Shown piece by piece: positions 8,215 to 21,488 of a DNA stretch of 64,000 nt. The stretch is taken from assembly GCF_000711885.1 (NCBI RefSeq), contig NZ_JONK01000006.1:124001-188000 (forward strand), in the 5' to 3' direction. This DNA is from Chromobacterium haemolyticum DSM 19808 (GTDB lineage Bacteria; Pseudomonadota; Gammaproteobacteria; Burkholderiales; Chromobacteriaceae). Under the pieces are notes generated by a model. It had not been told where the DNA came from. It worked only from the letters and a program-made list of their open reading frames with translations, and ran no database searches. Made by a program: the position numbers and the translations under genes. How positions within the stretch are numbered: the first letter of the stretch is position 1; the number at the start of each line of letters is the position of its first letter.

Positions 8215-8640
8215 ATGCTGGTACGCCTGACTTATTGCAGCCGCGCGCACAAATCCATAGACAGCGATCTGGTGGACGACATCATGATCGCCGCTCGCAA
8301 ATACAATCCGGCTCAGGGCATCACCGGGGTGCTGTGCTACAGCAAGGACGTGTTCGTTCAATCTCTGGAGGGTGGCCGCGCCGAGGTCAACCTGCTGTAC
8401 CAGAAACTGGCCCACGACCCGCGCCATCAATGTCTGACCCTGCTAGATTATCAGGAAGTGGAGCAACGCCGCTTCGCCAATTGGAGCATGGCGGAGGTGA
8501 TGATGGAAAAACTCAACGCCTCGCTGCTGCTGCGCTATTCCGCCCAGGCTAGGCTGGACCCGTTCAACCTGCCCGGCGCCAGCACCGCCCTGCTGCTGGA
8601 AGCGCTGGCCGAAGCCGGCAGCACCCAGATCCGCCACTAA
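8215..8640 (+). CDS. BLUF domain blue-light photoreceptor, short form
   Basis: The protein has 141 aa. The flavin-switch residues are all in register: Tyr7 in RLTYCSRA, Asn31, Gln49 in FVQSLEGG, Trp90 and Met92 in FANWSM. GITGVLCYS and HDPRHQ are hallmark segments. Blue light rearranges the Tyr-Gln hydrogen bonds around FAD. With only about 40 residues beyond the BLUF fold and no output domain, it belongs to the short BLUF group that signals through partner proteins. Start chosen at 8215 with AAGGGG upstream. The TAA stop (8638-8640) is the target duplication of the family B element that follows. A partner cannot be identified here. Confidence 0.92.
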   Translation: MLVRLTYCSRAHKSIDSDLVDDIMIAARKYNPAQGITGVLCYSKDVFVQSLEGGRAEVNLLYQKLAHDPRHQCLTLLDYQEVEQRRFANWSMAEVMMEKLNASLLLRYSAQARLDPFNLPGASTALLLEALAEAGSTQIRH

Positions 8641-8752
8641 GAGCCGCTAACAAAACTTCGCAGAGAACCTGAGCCAAGGCGCGCCGACGCAGGCAGTACC
8701 AGTTGTACGGCAAGGAGGCGCAACGCAGGATCAGGGGTTTTGTTAGCGGGTC
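8641..8752 (+). repeat. Family B (Correia-like) element, complete
   Basis: It starts GAGCCGCTAACAAAAC and ends GTTTTGTTAGCGGGTC. It is flanked by TAA at 8638-8640 (the BLUF gene stop codon) and at 8753-8755. The core GCAGGCAGTACC (8689-8700) and TTGTACGGCAAGG match the other B copies. Confidence 0.9.
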
Positions 8753-8755
8753 TAA

Positions 8756-8848
8756 GCAGCGCTTACGATCTGTCGGGGGCCGTGTGACGCGGCATGGTGA
8801 GGGTGTCTTCGAAATGCTCATACACCGCGTGCACACTCCAAGCTCTCA
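8756..8848 (-). repeat. Truncated family A element
   Basis: TTACGATCTG, CGCGGC, AAATGCTCAT and GTGCACACTCC match the inverted family A copy at 1054-1186 in order. The remainder is cut off at 8849, where another A copy begins, so this copy was probably interrupted by insertion. Confidence 0.7.
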
Positions 8849-8991
8849 GAGCCTGTTCAAAGTCTGCTGCGCTTCGTGAAGCCTTGCAGGGTGAGTACAA
8901 GCTCAAAATGCTCATGCCCCCCTCAAGCCTTGCGCTTTTTCGCTCGTTTTCGCCTTGTCTCGCCCTAGTTCGCGAGATCGTAAACACATTC
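8849..8991 (-). repeat. Family A element, inverted copy inside the repeat island
   Basis: It begins GAGCCTGTTCAAAGTCTGC and ends GAGATCGTAAACACATTC. The interior has the family A blocks AGCTCAAAATGCTCATG and CTCGTTTTCGCCTTGTCTCG. The flanking trinucleotides no longer match. Confidence 0.82.
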
Positions 8992-9066
8992 ATCAGTCAC
9001 GCGACGGGAACGGCCGGCGTCGGCTCGTCTTGGCTCAGATCCTCTGCGAGCTTTTGTTAGCCGCTC
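8992..9066 (-). repeat. Truncated family B element
   Basis: GCGTCGGCTCGTCTTGGCTC, CTCTGCGAGC and TTTTGTTAGCCGCTC are the reverse complement of the first half of the B copy at 8641. TAA follows at 9067-9069. The second half is missing. Confidence 0.75.
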
Positions 9067-9127
9067 TAAACACCTCGGGCTCCGGGGCCCGAGCGCCGGT
9101 CCATTGACTGAATGAGCCGCTCCATGG

Positions 9128-9192
9128 CCATTTTGCCCCTTCCGCTGTTTTCGCTGTGTTTCGCCCTGAATCGCAAAAATTTTAGCCGGCTC
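9128..9192 (-). repeat. Degenerate family A half-element
   Basis: CCGCTGTTTTCGCT, TTTCGCCCTGAATCGC and a terminal GCCGGCTC followed by TTA resemble the family A end in reverse orientation. Similarity is partial. Confidence 0.45.
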
Positions 9193-9439
9193 TTAAGGCG
9201 CTATTTTTAAGTAGATTCCTAATGAGCTTTACGTAAATTCTTACAGAATTTAGCACCATGACGCCCATAGAATCTTCTTGCGCTTTTAAAACGACGTCCT
9301 CCCATCCACCATTGCCCATATAGGTAAAGGTAAGAACGTCCGGACTTACCACCTCGGTGTATTCCGATGTATGGAATCGCTTTTTGGAAAACTCACTGCC
9401 GGTAACAGTTTTTTCTTTTCAGAGTTTTCTTATATTCCA
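9193..9439. other. AT-rich leader of the adhesin genes
   Basis: No gene is supported. The stretch is A/T-rich compared with the window average. GGTAAG and CTTACC (about 9334-9351) form a small inverted repeat around AACGTCCGGA. Promoter elements for the adhesin pair should lie here, but none is clear. Confidence 0.4.
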
Positions 9440-10534
9440 ATGAAAATGACGATAAAAACCATTTTGGCATCCACGCTTGCCACAAGCTTGCTGGCGCTAA
9501 GCGGAATCACCCACGCGAACTTTTGTACGAATGCAGATCTTAACATTCCCGCCCTCCACTTTAACAAGACGTATCACAACGCAGCGGAAAACCCGGCGGC
9601 GGGCACTCTGCTACCAAACGTCCACAGTTGGCAGCTTGATAAATACAGCGCCATTTGTTATTGCTCTGCCAGTAGAACCCCTCGCCGGACCTATTTTTTC
9701 ACCGACGTCTTGCTAGAAGCAGCAGGTTGGCAGACGGCCAATGGCAAAAGCATCTTTTTTTTCAAGATTAATCCCTATGTGGAAATAGGGATGGAGCTAT
9801 TTTTGGGCGGGGCGGTTCAACGTTATATGTCGCTGCCCTGGTGGAGCCCCTACACCAACGATGAGGCTCAAGGAGAAGAATCCTGCACATACAATCCCGC
9901 AACGAGCAGCTATATAGTGGAGCGCCATAATCTGGATACCGCTAACAGTGGACGAGTGCACCTGCGAATCAGCAAGCCTTTTTCCGGGACCGTCAACGTG
10001 CCGGCTTTCACCGTATTTCGGCTTCTGGCCTCGACGGACGATGCCGTCCAGGGCAACATTTTCCCACTGGCAAGTTTAGTCATGAGCCTGAATGTCAGCG
10101 TGCCGCAAAGCTGCACGCTGGCGGCCGGACAAGTGGCCAGCATCGACTTTGGCGCGCTGCCGCCCGAGGCGCTGGCCACGCCCGGCGGCGCTGATAAAAA
10201 CGCGGTCAAACGCACGTTCCAAATCCAGTGCAATAATATTGCTTCCGGGGCCGCCGTCCAGCTATCGCTGGAAGGCCAGCCTCAAGGGCAGGACCCGCGC
10301 TACCTGGCCACCTCGCATTCAGCGGTGGGCATCGCCATGGAAAGCAGCGGCAAGCTGGTGCCGCCCACGCCGCCGGGCGCCACTCCGGCCGGCTCTCAAC
10401 ACATCCCCATCGCGCTGGACTATCAAAGCCAGCAAGCGCAGTTCCAATTACTGGCCTGGCCGGTGAAGATGACAACGCGGCCCTCGCCGGCGCCGTTCCA
10501 GGGCTCCGCCACCTTGAGGTTTGATTTTGAGTAA
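9440..10534 (+). CDS. Fimbrial tip-adhesin-like protein (two-domain)
   Basis: The protein has 364 aa. A signal peptide (MKMTIKTILASTLATSLLAL, cleavage after THA) precedes an N-terminal region with several cysteines that should be the binding domain. The C-terminal 150 residues match the pilin-type domain of FimH/PapG-like adhesins: VPQSCTLAAGQVASIDFG followed later by QCNN and LRFDFE. Such proteins are exported and built onto the fimbria tip by a periplasmic chaperone and an outer-membrane usher. No chaperone, usher or major pilin is nearby. The start at 9440 gives the signal peptide; the frame is open to 9371. The N-terminal half is A/T-richer than the C-terminal half. Confidence 0.72.
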   Translation: MKMTIKTILASTLATSLLALSGITHANFCTNADLNIPALHFNKTYHNAAENPAAGTLLPNVHSWQLDKYSAICYCSASRTPRRTYFFTDVLLEAAGWQTANGKSIFFFKINPYVEIGMELFLGGAVQRYMSLPWWSPYTNDEAQGEESCTYNPATSSYIVERHNLDTANSGRVHLRISKPFSGTVNVPAFTVFRLLASTDDAVQGNIFPLASLVMSLNVSVPQSCTLAAGQVASIDFGALPPEALATPGGADKNAVKRTFQIQCNNIASGAAVQLSLEGQPQGQDPRYLATSHSAVGIAMESSGKLVPPTPPGATPAGSQHIPIALDYQSQQAQFQLLAWPVKMTTRPSPAPFQGSATLRFDFE

Positions 10535-10631
10535 GCACGATACGCGAGAAAACACGGCCAGGAGTGCCGGAACCCTCGCTTATCAGCCAAGCGGCAGGCG
10601 GACAGGCGCCTTGCCCCGCCTGGCGGGGGCC

Positions 10632-11660
10632 ATGCGCCCTACCGCGCTGTTGCTGTGCGGATGCCTGAACCTATGGCTGGCGTCCTCGGTGAACGCGGGG
10701 CCTTGGGATACGTTGAATCATGCGTGCCGTAACACAGCACAGCCACTCGGCAACAATGTGGCCTGGGTTGAGGTGGGAACCATCCAACCTTTTTCCTCGG
10801 TGCCGGTAAACGGGGTGCTGGGCCGCGCCAAAATCAGAGGCCCCGCCATCAGTTGCGTAGGCGAGATTCCCCCTCCGGTCGCCAATTTCGCCTTGCAAAT
10901 CCGCCCTGGCACCGGTGAGGCCGGTACGGTTTGCAGAACGGGGTTGGATGGCGTGGGGGTACGCTTCATAGACAAGAATGGCCAAGCCATTTTGTGCAGC
11001 GGCAGGGAGGAGTTCCGGCGTTTTGTCAATGTGCAAGCAGGCCAATCCTTACAGCTTGATGTCCCAGGGGCGGTGGAGTTCATCCGCACCAAAGCCATAA
11101 GTTCGCTCAAACCGGGGCAGTATAATCTAGGGCTCCCCTCCTCGCTTGCGATCGACTCATACTGGCCGGGCTATTCGGATAGCTCAGCGTGGGCCTTCCC
11201 GAAAATTGACCCCAACTCACCTCCGCTGCTCCTCTCCCAGTGCAGTTTAGCCGGCGTGACCACTACGGTGGACTTCAAGACGCTAACCCTGGCTCAAATC
11301 CAATCCAGTCAGCAGGAAAAGCCTTTTACCGTGAGCATAGGCGGTTGCGGAGATCAGACCGCGGCAGAGGTGATCAATCAATACGGCAGCTTCAGTTTTA
11401 GCTCCGCCACCATCCTGGCAGACGGCAGCTTGGGCAATGAGAGTTGTGCGGATTGCGCAACGGGGCTGGCGATTGAGGTGCTAAAGCAGGACGGCGCCAA
11501 AGTGGATTTGAACCGTCTGTACAAATTAAGTCTGGGCCAATTCGCCATCAACGGCGAAACCGTTACCCATTTTTTCCGCGCCCGCTTGAAAGCCACGCCC
11601 AGCACGCTCTCTAGCGGCGCGATCAAGAGCGTGCTGGTGGTGGTTTTGACGCAGGAGTGA
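10632..11660 (+). CDS. Second fimbrial-adhesin-like protein
   Basis: The protein has 342 aa from the ATG at 10632, which gives a good signal peptide (MRPTALLLCGCLNLWLASSV, cleavage after NA). The frame is open back to a TTG at 10521 that overlaps the previous gene, so a longer form cannot be excluded. Paired cysteines in the N-terminal domain (HACRNT, ISCVGE, TVCRTG, ILCSGR) and a pilin-like C-terminal domain beginning LSQCSLAGVTTTVDF point to another chaperone-usher tip or minor subunit. The architecture parallels its upstream neighbour, with low sequence similarity. Both genes probably form one transcript ending near the A/B repeats. Confidence 0.65.
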   Translation: MRPTALLLCGCLNLWLASSVNAGPWDTLNHACRNTAQPLGNNVAWVEVGTIQPFSSVPVNGVLGRAKIRGPAISCVGEIPPPVANFALQIRPGTGEAGTVCRTGLDGVGVRFIDKNGQAILCSGREEFRRFVNVQAGQSLQLDVPGAVEFIRTKAISSLKPGQYNLGLPSSLAIDSYWPGYSDSSAWAFPKIDPNSPPLLLSQCSLAGVTTTVDFKTLTLAQIQSSQQEKPFTVSIGGCGDQTAAEVINQYGSFSFSSATILADGSLGNESCADCATGLAIEVLKQDGAKVDLNRLYKLSLGQFAINGETVTHFFRARLKATPSTLSSGAIKSVLVVVLTQE

Positions 11661-11684
11661 CGGTTTGACGTTTCCGCCCGCTTA

Positions 11685-11827
11685 GAGCCTGTTCACAATC
11701 TCGCGAGCCAGAGCGAGACAAGGCGAAAACGAGCGAAAAAGCGGAATGGTCACGTGGTACATGAGCATTTTGAGCTTGTACTCACCGTGCAACGCTTCAC
11801 GACGCGCAGCAGATCGTGAACAGGTTC
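11685..11827 (+). repeat. Family A MITE-like element, reference copy
   Basis: It starts GAGCCTGTTCACAATCTC and ends AGATCGTGAACAGGTTC. TTA is present at both sides (11682-11684 and 11828-11830). The interior contains GAGACAAGGCGAAAACGAGC and ATGAGCATTTTGAGCTTGTA, found in the other copies. It is 143 bp long without an open frame of interest. Confidence 0.92.
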
Positions 11828-11830
11828 TTA

Positions 11831-11943
11831 GAGTGGCTAACAAAACTCCGTTTTACGGCTGAGGCAAGGCGCGCCGACGCAGACAGTACATTGAGTACGG
11901 CAAGGTCGGGACAACGCAGCATCAGGGGTTTTGTTAGCCGCTC
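11831..11943 (+). repeat. Family B (Correia-like) element, reference copy
   Basis: It starts GAGTGGCTAACAAAACTCC and ends GGGGTTTTGTTAGCCGCTC. TTA flanks both sides (11828-11830 and 11944-11946). The right TTA is the astB stop codon on the minus strand, and the left TTA is shared with the adjacent A element. Core: GCAGACAGTACA (11879-11890) and AGTACGGCAAGG (11894-11905). Confidence 0.92.
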
Positions 11944-15777
<3,834 letters not shown>

Positions 15778-15781
<4 letters not shown>

Positions 15782-16809
15782 GCTGCGGACTCCTTCTGCT
15801 GCAGGCCGGCCACCTGGACCTGGCCGCCGCTGGCGAGGCCCAGCGCGCGGGCGGCGTCGGGATTGATGAAGGCGACGCCGTCCACCACCGCCACGCGGCA
15901 CACCGCGGCGGCGAATTCGCTGGATTCGAGATTGCTCAACAGCTGCGGCTGCGCCTGCTCCGGCAGGCTGGCCAGCACTTCCACCGGATAACAACGGCTG
16001 GTTTCCAGCGTTTTCAGCCGGTCCACTTCGGCGGTGAGCACCGCGCCGCCGTCGAAGATATCGATGTAGTTGTCGGCCTCGAAGCCCTCGTTGCACAGCA
16101 ATTGGCAGGAGCGCTCGAAACTGGCGTGGATTTGGCCGATGGCGTGCTGCGCCTCGTCCGGCAGCAGCGGCACATAGATAGGGTAGCTGGGCATCAGCTC
16201 GGCGATGAAGGTCTTGCTGTGGCTGACGAAAGCCTGCTCCACCTGCAGGAAATCCATATTGAAGAAGCGGCGGCCGATGGCGTTCCAGAACGGCGATTGG
16301 CCGGCGTCGTCGTGAATGCCCTGCATCTCCGCGATCACGCGGCGGCCAAAGCGCTCGCGCTTGCTGGCGATGAACAGCAGCCGGGCGCGCGACAGCAGCT
16401 CGGCGGCCAGTGGCTCCAGATGGCTGTCCACGTAGAAACCGCACAGCTGCACCATACCGGTCAGGTCATGGCACATATTCAGCACGTGCACGCGGTTGTT
16501 GACCTTCAGCGCGCGCGAGGCGTGCACGAAGATCTCGCTGCGGTAGCTGTAGAAGGGCTCGTCGAAACCAGCGGAAGCGTTGATCGACGCGGTGCCCAGC
16601 ACCTGGCCGCCTTCTTCCAGCACGAACATATAGTATTCGCAGCCGGAATCGCCGGTGGCTTCGTGTTCGAAGGCGGATACGGACTGCTGAATGCGTTCGA
16701 ACAGCTTTTCCCGGTTGTTGGGCAAGCTGGTGACACCGATGCCGCTGGCCACCGCCATGCGTTCGATGGCGGGCAGATCGGAGGTGCGGACAGGACGCAC
16801 GGTAAGCAT
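15778..16809 (-). CDS. aruF: Arginine/ornithine N-succinyltransferase, alpha-type subunit
   Basis: The protein has 343 aa, paralogous to the next gene (both start with an RPV motif and share GIGVTSLP or GVGLTSLP, and AELMPxxPxY). HDLTGMVQLCGFYVD replaces the corresponding active-site segment of the partner. It is expected to form a mixed oligomer with AruG and succinylate arginine or ornithine in the cytoplasm. It follows astC after a 162-bp gap that contains a perfect 9-bp stem-loop, and overlaps aruG by four bases. Confidence 0.9.
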
Positions 16810-16929
16810 GGGACATCTCCCCTAATCGCTGAAATCCGGCCAGGCCGCGGCGGGACCGCGGCGCAGCATCGCCCGCGCGCCAGCCGGGGGCAGGAACGTG
16901 GGGGATAACAGTATTTGTGTCTGGAGCAA

Positions 16930-16950
16930 GGGCGGCCGCGACGGCCGCCC
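16930..16950 (-). other. Perfect GC stem-loop between astC and aruF
   Basis: GGGCGGCCG (16930-16938) pairs with CGGCCGCCC (16942-16950) around a 3-nt loop. No T-run follows on the minus strand, so it is unlikely to be a terminator. It may protect the astC 3' end or mark a processing site. Confidence 0.5.
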
Positions 16951-16971
16951 GGAATCAGTGCCGCGAGGCCC

Positions 16972-18207
<1,236 letters not shown>

Positions 18208-18229
18208 CTATCGTCGTTTCTTATCCGTA

Positions 18230-18292
18230 TCATGAAATCCCAAGCGGCGAGCCGGACCGGTCGTGATGCCGGCTTTATCGACGATTTCATGA
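18230..18292 (-). promoter_or_regulatory. Structured leader candidate of the ast operon
   Basis: TCATGAAATC (18230-18239) pairs perfectly with GATTTCATGA (18283-18292). Inside lies a second stem, AGCCGG (18250-18255) with CCGGCT (18269-18274). On the minus strand this nested structure ends 43 nt before the astC start codon. Confidence 0.45.
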
Positions 18293-18318
18293 AGTTTCAA
18301 TGATTCTAAGGTAAGCCC

Positions 18319-18345
18319 GTCGCAAATCCATATCCGGTTTGCGAC
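18319..18345. promoter_or_regulatory. Inverted repeat upstream of astC, possible operator
   Basis: GTCGCAAA (18319-18326) and TTTGCGAC (18338-18345) are perfect inverted repeats separated by 11 bp, that is, centred about two helical turns apart. The regulator is unknown. Confidence 0.4.
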
Positions 18346-18515
18346 ACCGCCGTATACATTCCTTGATACAGCGCAATAAATTTTGTCCGACAACATCCAT
18401 TACAGAGGGCAACTGTGTCCAATCCTGCTGTAAACGCCGCCCTCCGGCTTGAAGCGGAATGAGCAAGATAGATCAACACCATTGCCTTAATCAACGCCTG
18501 AGCGTCTATTCGCAA

Positions 18516-18546
18516 TGAAAAACGCCCGGGCCAACAGCCCGGGCGT
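18516..18546 (-). terminator. Terminator of the hexosaminidase gene
   Basis: CGCCCGGG and CCCGGGCG form a stem around CCAACAG; on the minus strand it is followed by a T-run (AAAA on the plus strand, 18518-18522). Confidence 0.85.
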
Positions 18547-18569
18547 CCTTGTCTTGCTCGCATCGGCGC

Positions 18570-21191
18570 TCAGTCGCCGCCTCGCGACTCCTGCCGGCTA
18601 AAGCGCGCGCCATCGCCGCTGACGCCGCGCCAGTAGGACGCTTCCGCGCCCTGGCCCGGCCGGTACGGCGCCCAGTTGCGTCCGTCTGGCGAGAACTGCA
18701 GCGCCTGACCGGGGAATTCCGTCAACACCCCGGCCGACCCGCTCTCCAGGCCCGGCGGCGCGATGCGCAGGCCGATGCCGGCGCCTTCCAGCTTGGCCGC
18801 CTCGCGCCAGCCCAGCACCGCGGCGAACTGTTGCCAATCCCGGTTCAAGGCCGTGCGGTCCACCAGATGGCTGACGCCTAACTGATAACGCTCGCCCTGA
18901 CGGTAAGGCCGTTCCCAGCCCGCGCGGTGCCAGGCCCGCTCGGCCAATGCCAGCAGCCGCGGATAGGCCATGTATTCAAACTGGGCGTCGCTGCGCATCA
19001 CCTCGCTCCAGGCTTGGCCCTGAATGCCGGCGAAGCGCGCTGGCGCGGCCTCGCTGGGCACTTCAAAAGCCTTGCCTTGGCGATCCGTCATCACCTCGGC
19101 GTTCTGCGGCAGATTGTCCGGCGCGAAACTGAACACCTTGTAGCTGTCCGTGGCGCGCGAGGCCCAGTAATAGCCGCGCTCCTTGGGGTTAAGCTCATAG
19201 GGGAAGTCGAAGTACAAATAATCCGGCATCGCCAGCACGGTCTGGAAACCCTTGTTGGCGAACTCGTGCGCCTCCTTCGCCGCGCCCCAGAACAAGGTGT
19301 CCCACTCGGTCACCATCACCTTGGAGGTGGCGAAGCTCTTGGGCGATTTCGCCCCCTTCAAACCGTCCTGCCAGGCCCCCATCGTGGCGATGCCATGCCG
19401 CGCCAGGATGCGGCTGACGTCTTCGGCAAACTGCAAGGGCAGATCGGCGACGGTTTTCCCCGGCTGCTCCGCCAGCAAGACGCGGCAGGCCGGCGAACGC
19501 GCCCAGGGCTTGTCCTGTGCCGCCAACTTGATCTTGCCCTTGCCTGGGTCCTGGCCGGACAGGTCCTGGAAGCCGCCGCCCAGCAGGATGTTCTTGGCCT
19601 CGTCGCCGCCAAAGTGCCAAGTGGCGAGCGGCGCGCCGGCTTCGCGGTGCATGGCGGCCACTTCCGACACCACTTTGTCGACAAAGCGCGGCACGCCGGG
19701 CACGCAGGGGTTGACATAGGTGTGACGGTCGTAGAATTGCACCGACAAGGTATTGGAGCGGTCTTGCGGATCGATCAGCCGGTAAGCCGAAGCCGCCTCC
19801 GGCTGACCCAACTGGCTGAGATGGCGGTAGCGCCGTTCCATCGCCATCACCGCCGCGCGCGCATGCGCCGGCATGTCGATTTCCGGAATCACCTCGATAA
19901 AGCGCGCCTTGGCGTAACGCAACAATTCCACATACTGCTCGCGGCTCAAATAGCCGCCGCCGGAACGGTTGTCCGGGCCGGAACCCAGTTGCGGCAGCAG
20001 GCAGTGGTCCTCGTTCAGATCATGGCAGCGGCGCGCGCCGACCTCGGTCAATTCCGGCAGGCCGTTGATCTGCAAGCGCCAGCCTTCGTCGTCGGACAGG
20101 TGCAGATGCAGCTTGTTGAGCTTGTAGGCGGCCATCTGTTCGATCAAGCGCTTAAGCGTGGCCGGCTGGCGAAAATTACGCGCCACGTCCACCATGAAAC
20201 CACGGTGGCCATAACGCGGCGCGTCTTCCACCGTCAGCGTCGGGATCTCTCCCCCACCCTGCGGGATCAGGCCCAGCAAGGTCTGCGCGCCGTAGAACAG
20301 TCCGGCGGCGTCATGCGCGTCTATGCGCGCGCCGCCGCGCTCCACTCGCAGGCGGTAGCCGCCGGCAACGGCGATGTCTGCCGGCAAACCCTTGACCACC
20401 GCGCCGCTGACCGGCAGGCCCTGACCGGCCAGGCCCAGTTGGCTGCTGCGCTGGGCCAGCGCCGCGCGCGCGTCCGCGGGCAAGGCCGGCAGCCGCCAGC
20501 TCAAGCCGCCGGCAGCCGCCTTGCCGCCATCCCGCTTGACGCGCAGCGCGGCGGGAATCACCCGCGCGGCCACGTCGGCGGCGCCCAGTTGCGGACCGCG
20601 GCGCGCAAACTCGCGGTAGCGTTCGGCAGCGTCCATCAAAGGCCGCGCCTCCCCCGCCGGCGACTTCCATTCATCACCCGGCAACGGCAGCAAATAGCTG
20701 GCGTCGTCATCGTCATTGCGCGCCAGCACCGCCGGCTCCTGACCTTCCGCCGTCAGGTAGGGCCGCGGCAGCACGTCGCTGTTATGCAACATCCAGTACT
20801 CGGCCACCAGCGGGAGCTCCAGTTTGGCGCCGGCGGCGATGCCGGCAAAGCCGGGCTTGGGGGTCAGCCGGTACAGGTCGCCGGTAAGATGGCTCAGCTC
20901 GAAGTCCGGGCTGTCCAAGCGCAGCAGCCGGCGAATGCTGTGCAAATACAAGGTCCAATCCTTGGGCGGCACCGCGGCCGAGCCATGGTTCCGCAGAATC
21001 AGCCGCCCTTTCAAACAGCTGCCCCAGTCCGCGCCCAACTCCACGCAGGGCGCGCCGGCGGCGGCCCCCTTATTGCTGTCCACCGCTACAGCCAGAGACA
21101 GGTCCCGCGCCAGCGCCGCCACATCCGGCTGCGCCCACGCCAGCGCGCTGGCCGACAACAGGCCCGCCGCCAATAGTTGTTTCGTCCTCAT
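18570..21191 (-). CDS. Beta-N-acetylhexosaminidase (chitobiase), GH20
   Basis: The protein has 873 aa. A signal peptide (MRTKQLLAAGLLSASALAWA) indicates export to the periplasm or outside. An N-terminal chitobiase carbohydrate-binding-like domain, a GH20b alpha/beta domain and the GH20 barrel follow, then a C-terminal beta domain. The catalytic Asp-Glu pair is seen in WHFGGDEAKN; HLHLSDDEGWRL and EVIPEIDMPAHA are family landmarks. It should release N-acetylglucosamine from chitobiose and short chitin oligomers. The start at 21191 follows AGAGGTGAGC; the open frame to 21266 would bury the signal peptide. It is monocistronic with its own terminator. Confidence 0.94.
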   Translation of the reverse strand: MRTKQLLAAGLLSASALAWAQPDVAALARDLSLAVAVDSNKGAAAGAPCVELGADWGSCLKGRLILRNHGSAAVPPKDWTLYLHSIRRLLRLDSPDFELSHLTGDLYRLTPKPGFAGIAAGAKLELPLVAEYWMLHNSDVLPRPYLTAEGQEPAVLARNDDDDASYLLPLPGDEWKSPAGEARPLMDAAERYREFARRGPQLGAADVAARVIPAALRVKRDGGKAAAGGLSWRLPALPADARAALAQRSSQLGLAGQGLPVSGAVVKGLPADIAVAGGYRLRVERGGARIDAHDAAGLFYGAQTLLGLIPQGGGEIPTLTVEDAPRYGHRGFMVDVARNFRQPATLKRLIEQMAAYKLNKLHLHLSDDEGWRLQINGLPELTEVGARRCHDLNEDHCLLPQLGSGPDNRSGGGYLSREQYVELLRYAKARFIEVIPEIDMPAHARAAVMAMERRYRHLSQLGQPEAASAYRLIDPQDRSNTLSVQFYDRHTYVNPCVPGVPRFVDKVVSEVAAMHREAGAPLATWHFGGDEAKNILLGGGFQDLSGQDPGKGKIKLAAQDKPWARSPACRVLLAEQPGKTVADLPLQFAEDVSRILARHGIATMGAWQDGLKGAKSPKSFATSKVMVTEWDTLFWGAAKEAHEFANKGFQTVLAMPDYLYFDFPYELNPKERGYYWASRATDSYKVFSFAPDNLPQNAEVMTDRQGKAFEVPSEAAPARFAGIQGQAWSEVMRSDAQFEYMAYPRLLALAERAWHRAGWERPYRQGERYQLGVSHLVDRTALNRDWQQFAAVLGWREAAKLEGAGIGLRIAPPGLESGSAGVLTEFPGQALQFSPDGRNWAPYRPGQGAEASYWRGVSGDGARFSRQESRGGD

Positions 21192-21488
21192 GCTCACCTC
21201 TGCGATTTGCGTGGCGCGCCGCGCGGCGGAATCCCTACCGCCGCGCCTCCCATTCGTCATCCGCATGCCACCGTGGGCACAGGCTAACTGGTATTAATGT
21301 GGTATTCAATGCTCAAGATCAAAATCGTGCTCTCCCGCCTCGGACTGCTAGCATGATGATGGCGGAATGCAAATATCTGTGAAGCCGGGGAACGCCGGCG
21401 TCATGCCGACGGTCTAGCCGCGGTTGCCGCCGAATCCGCCGCCGCGGGCGGATGGCGCGCTATCACTCAACACCAACAGGAACGCATC

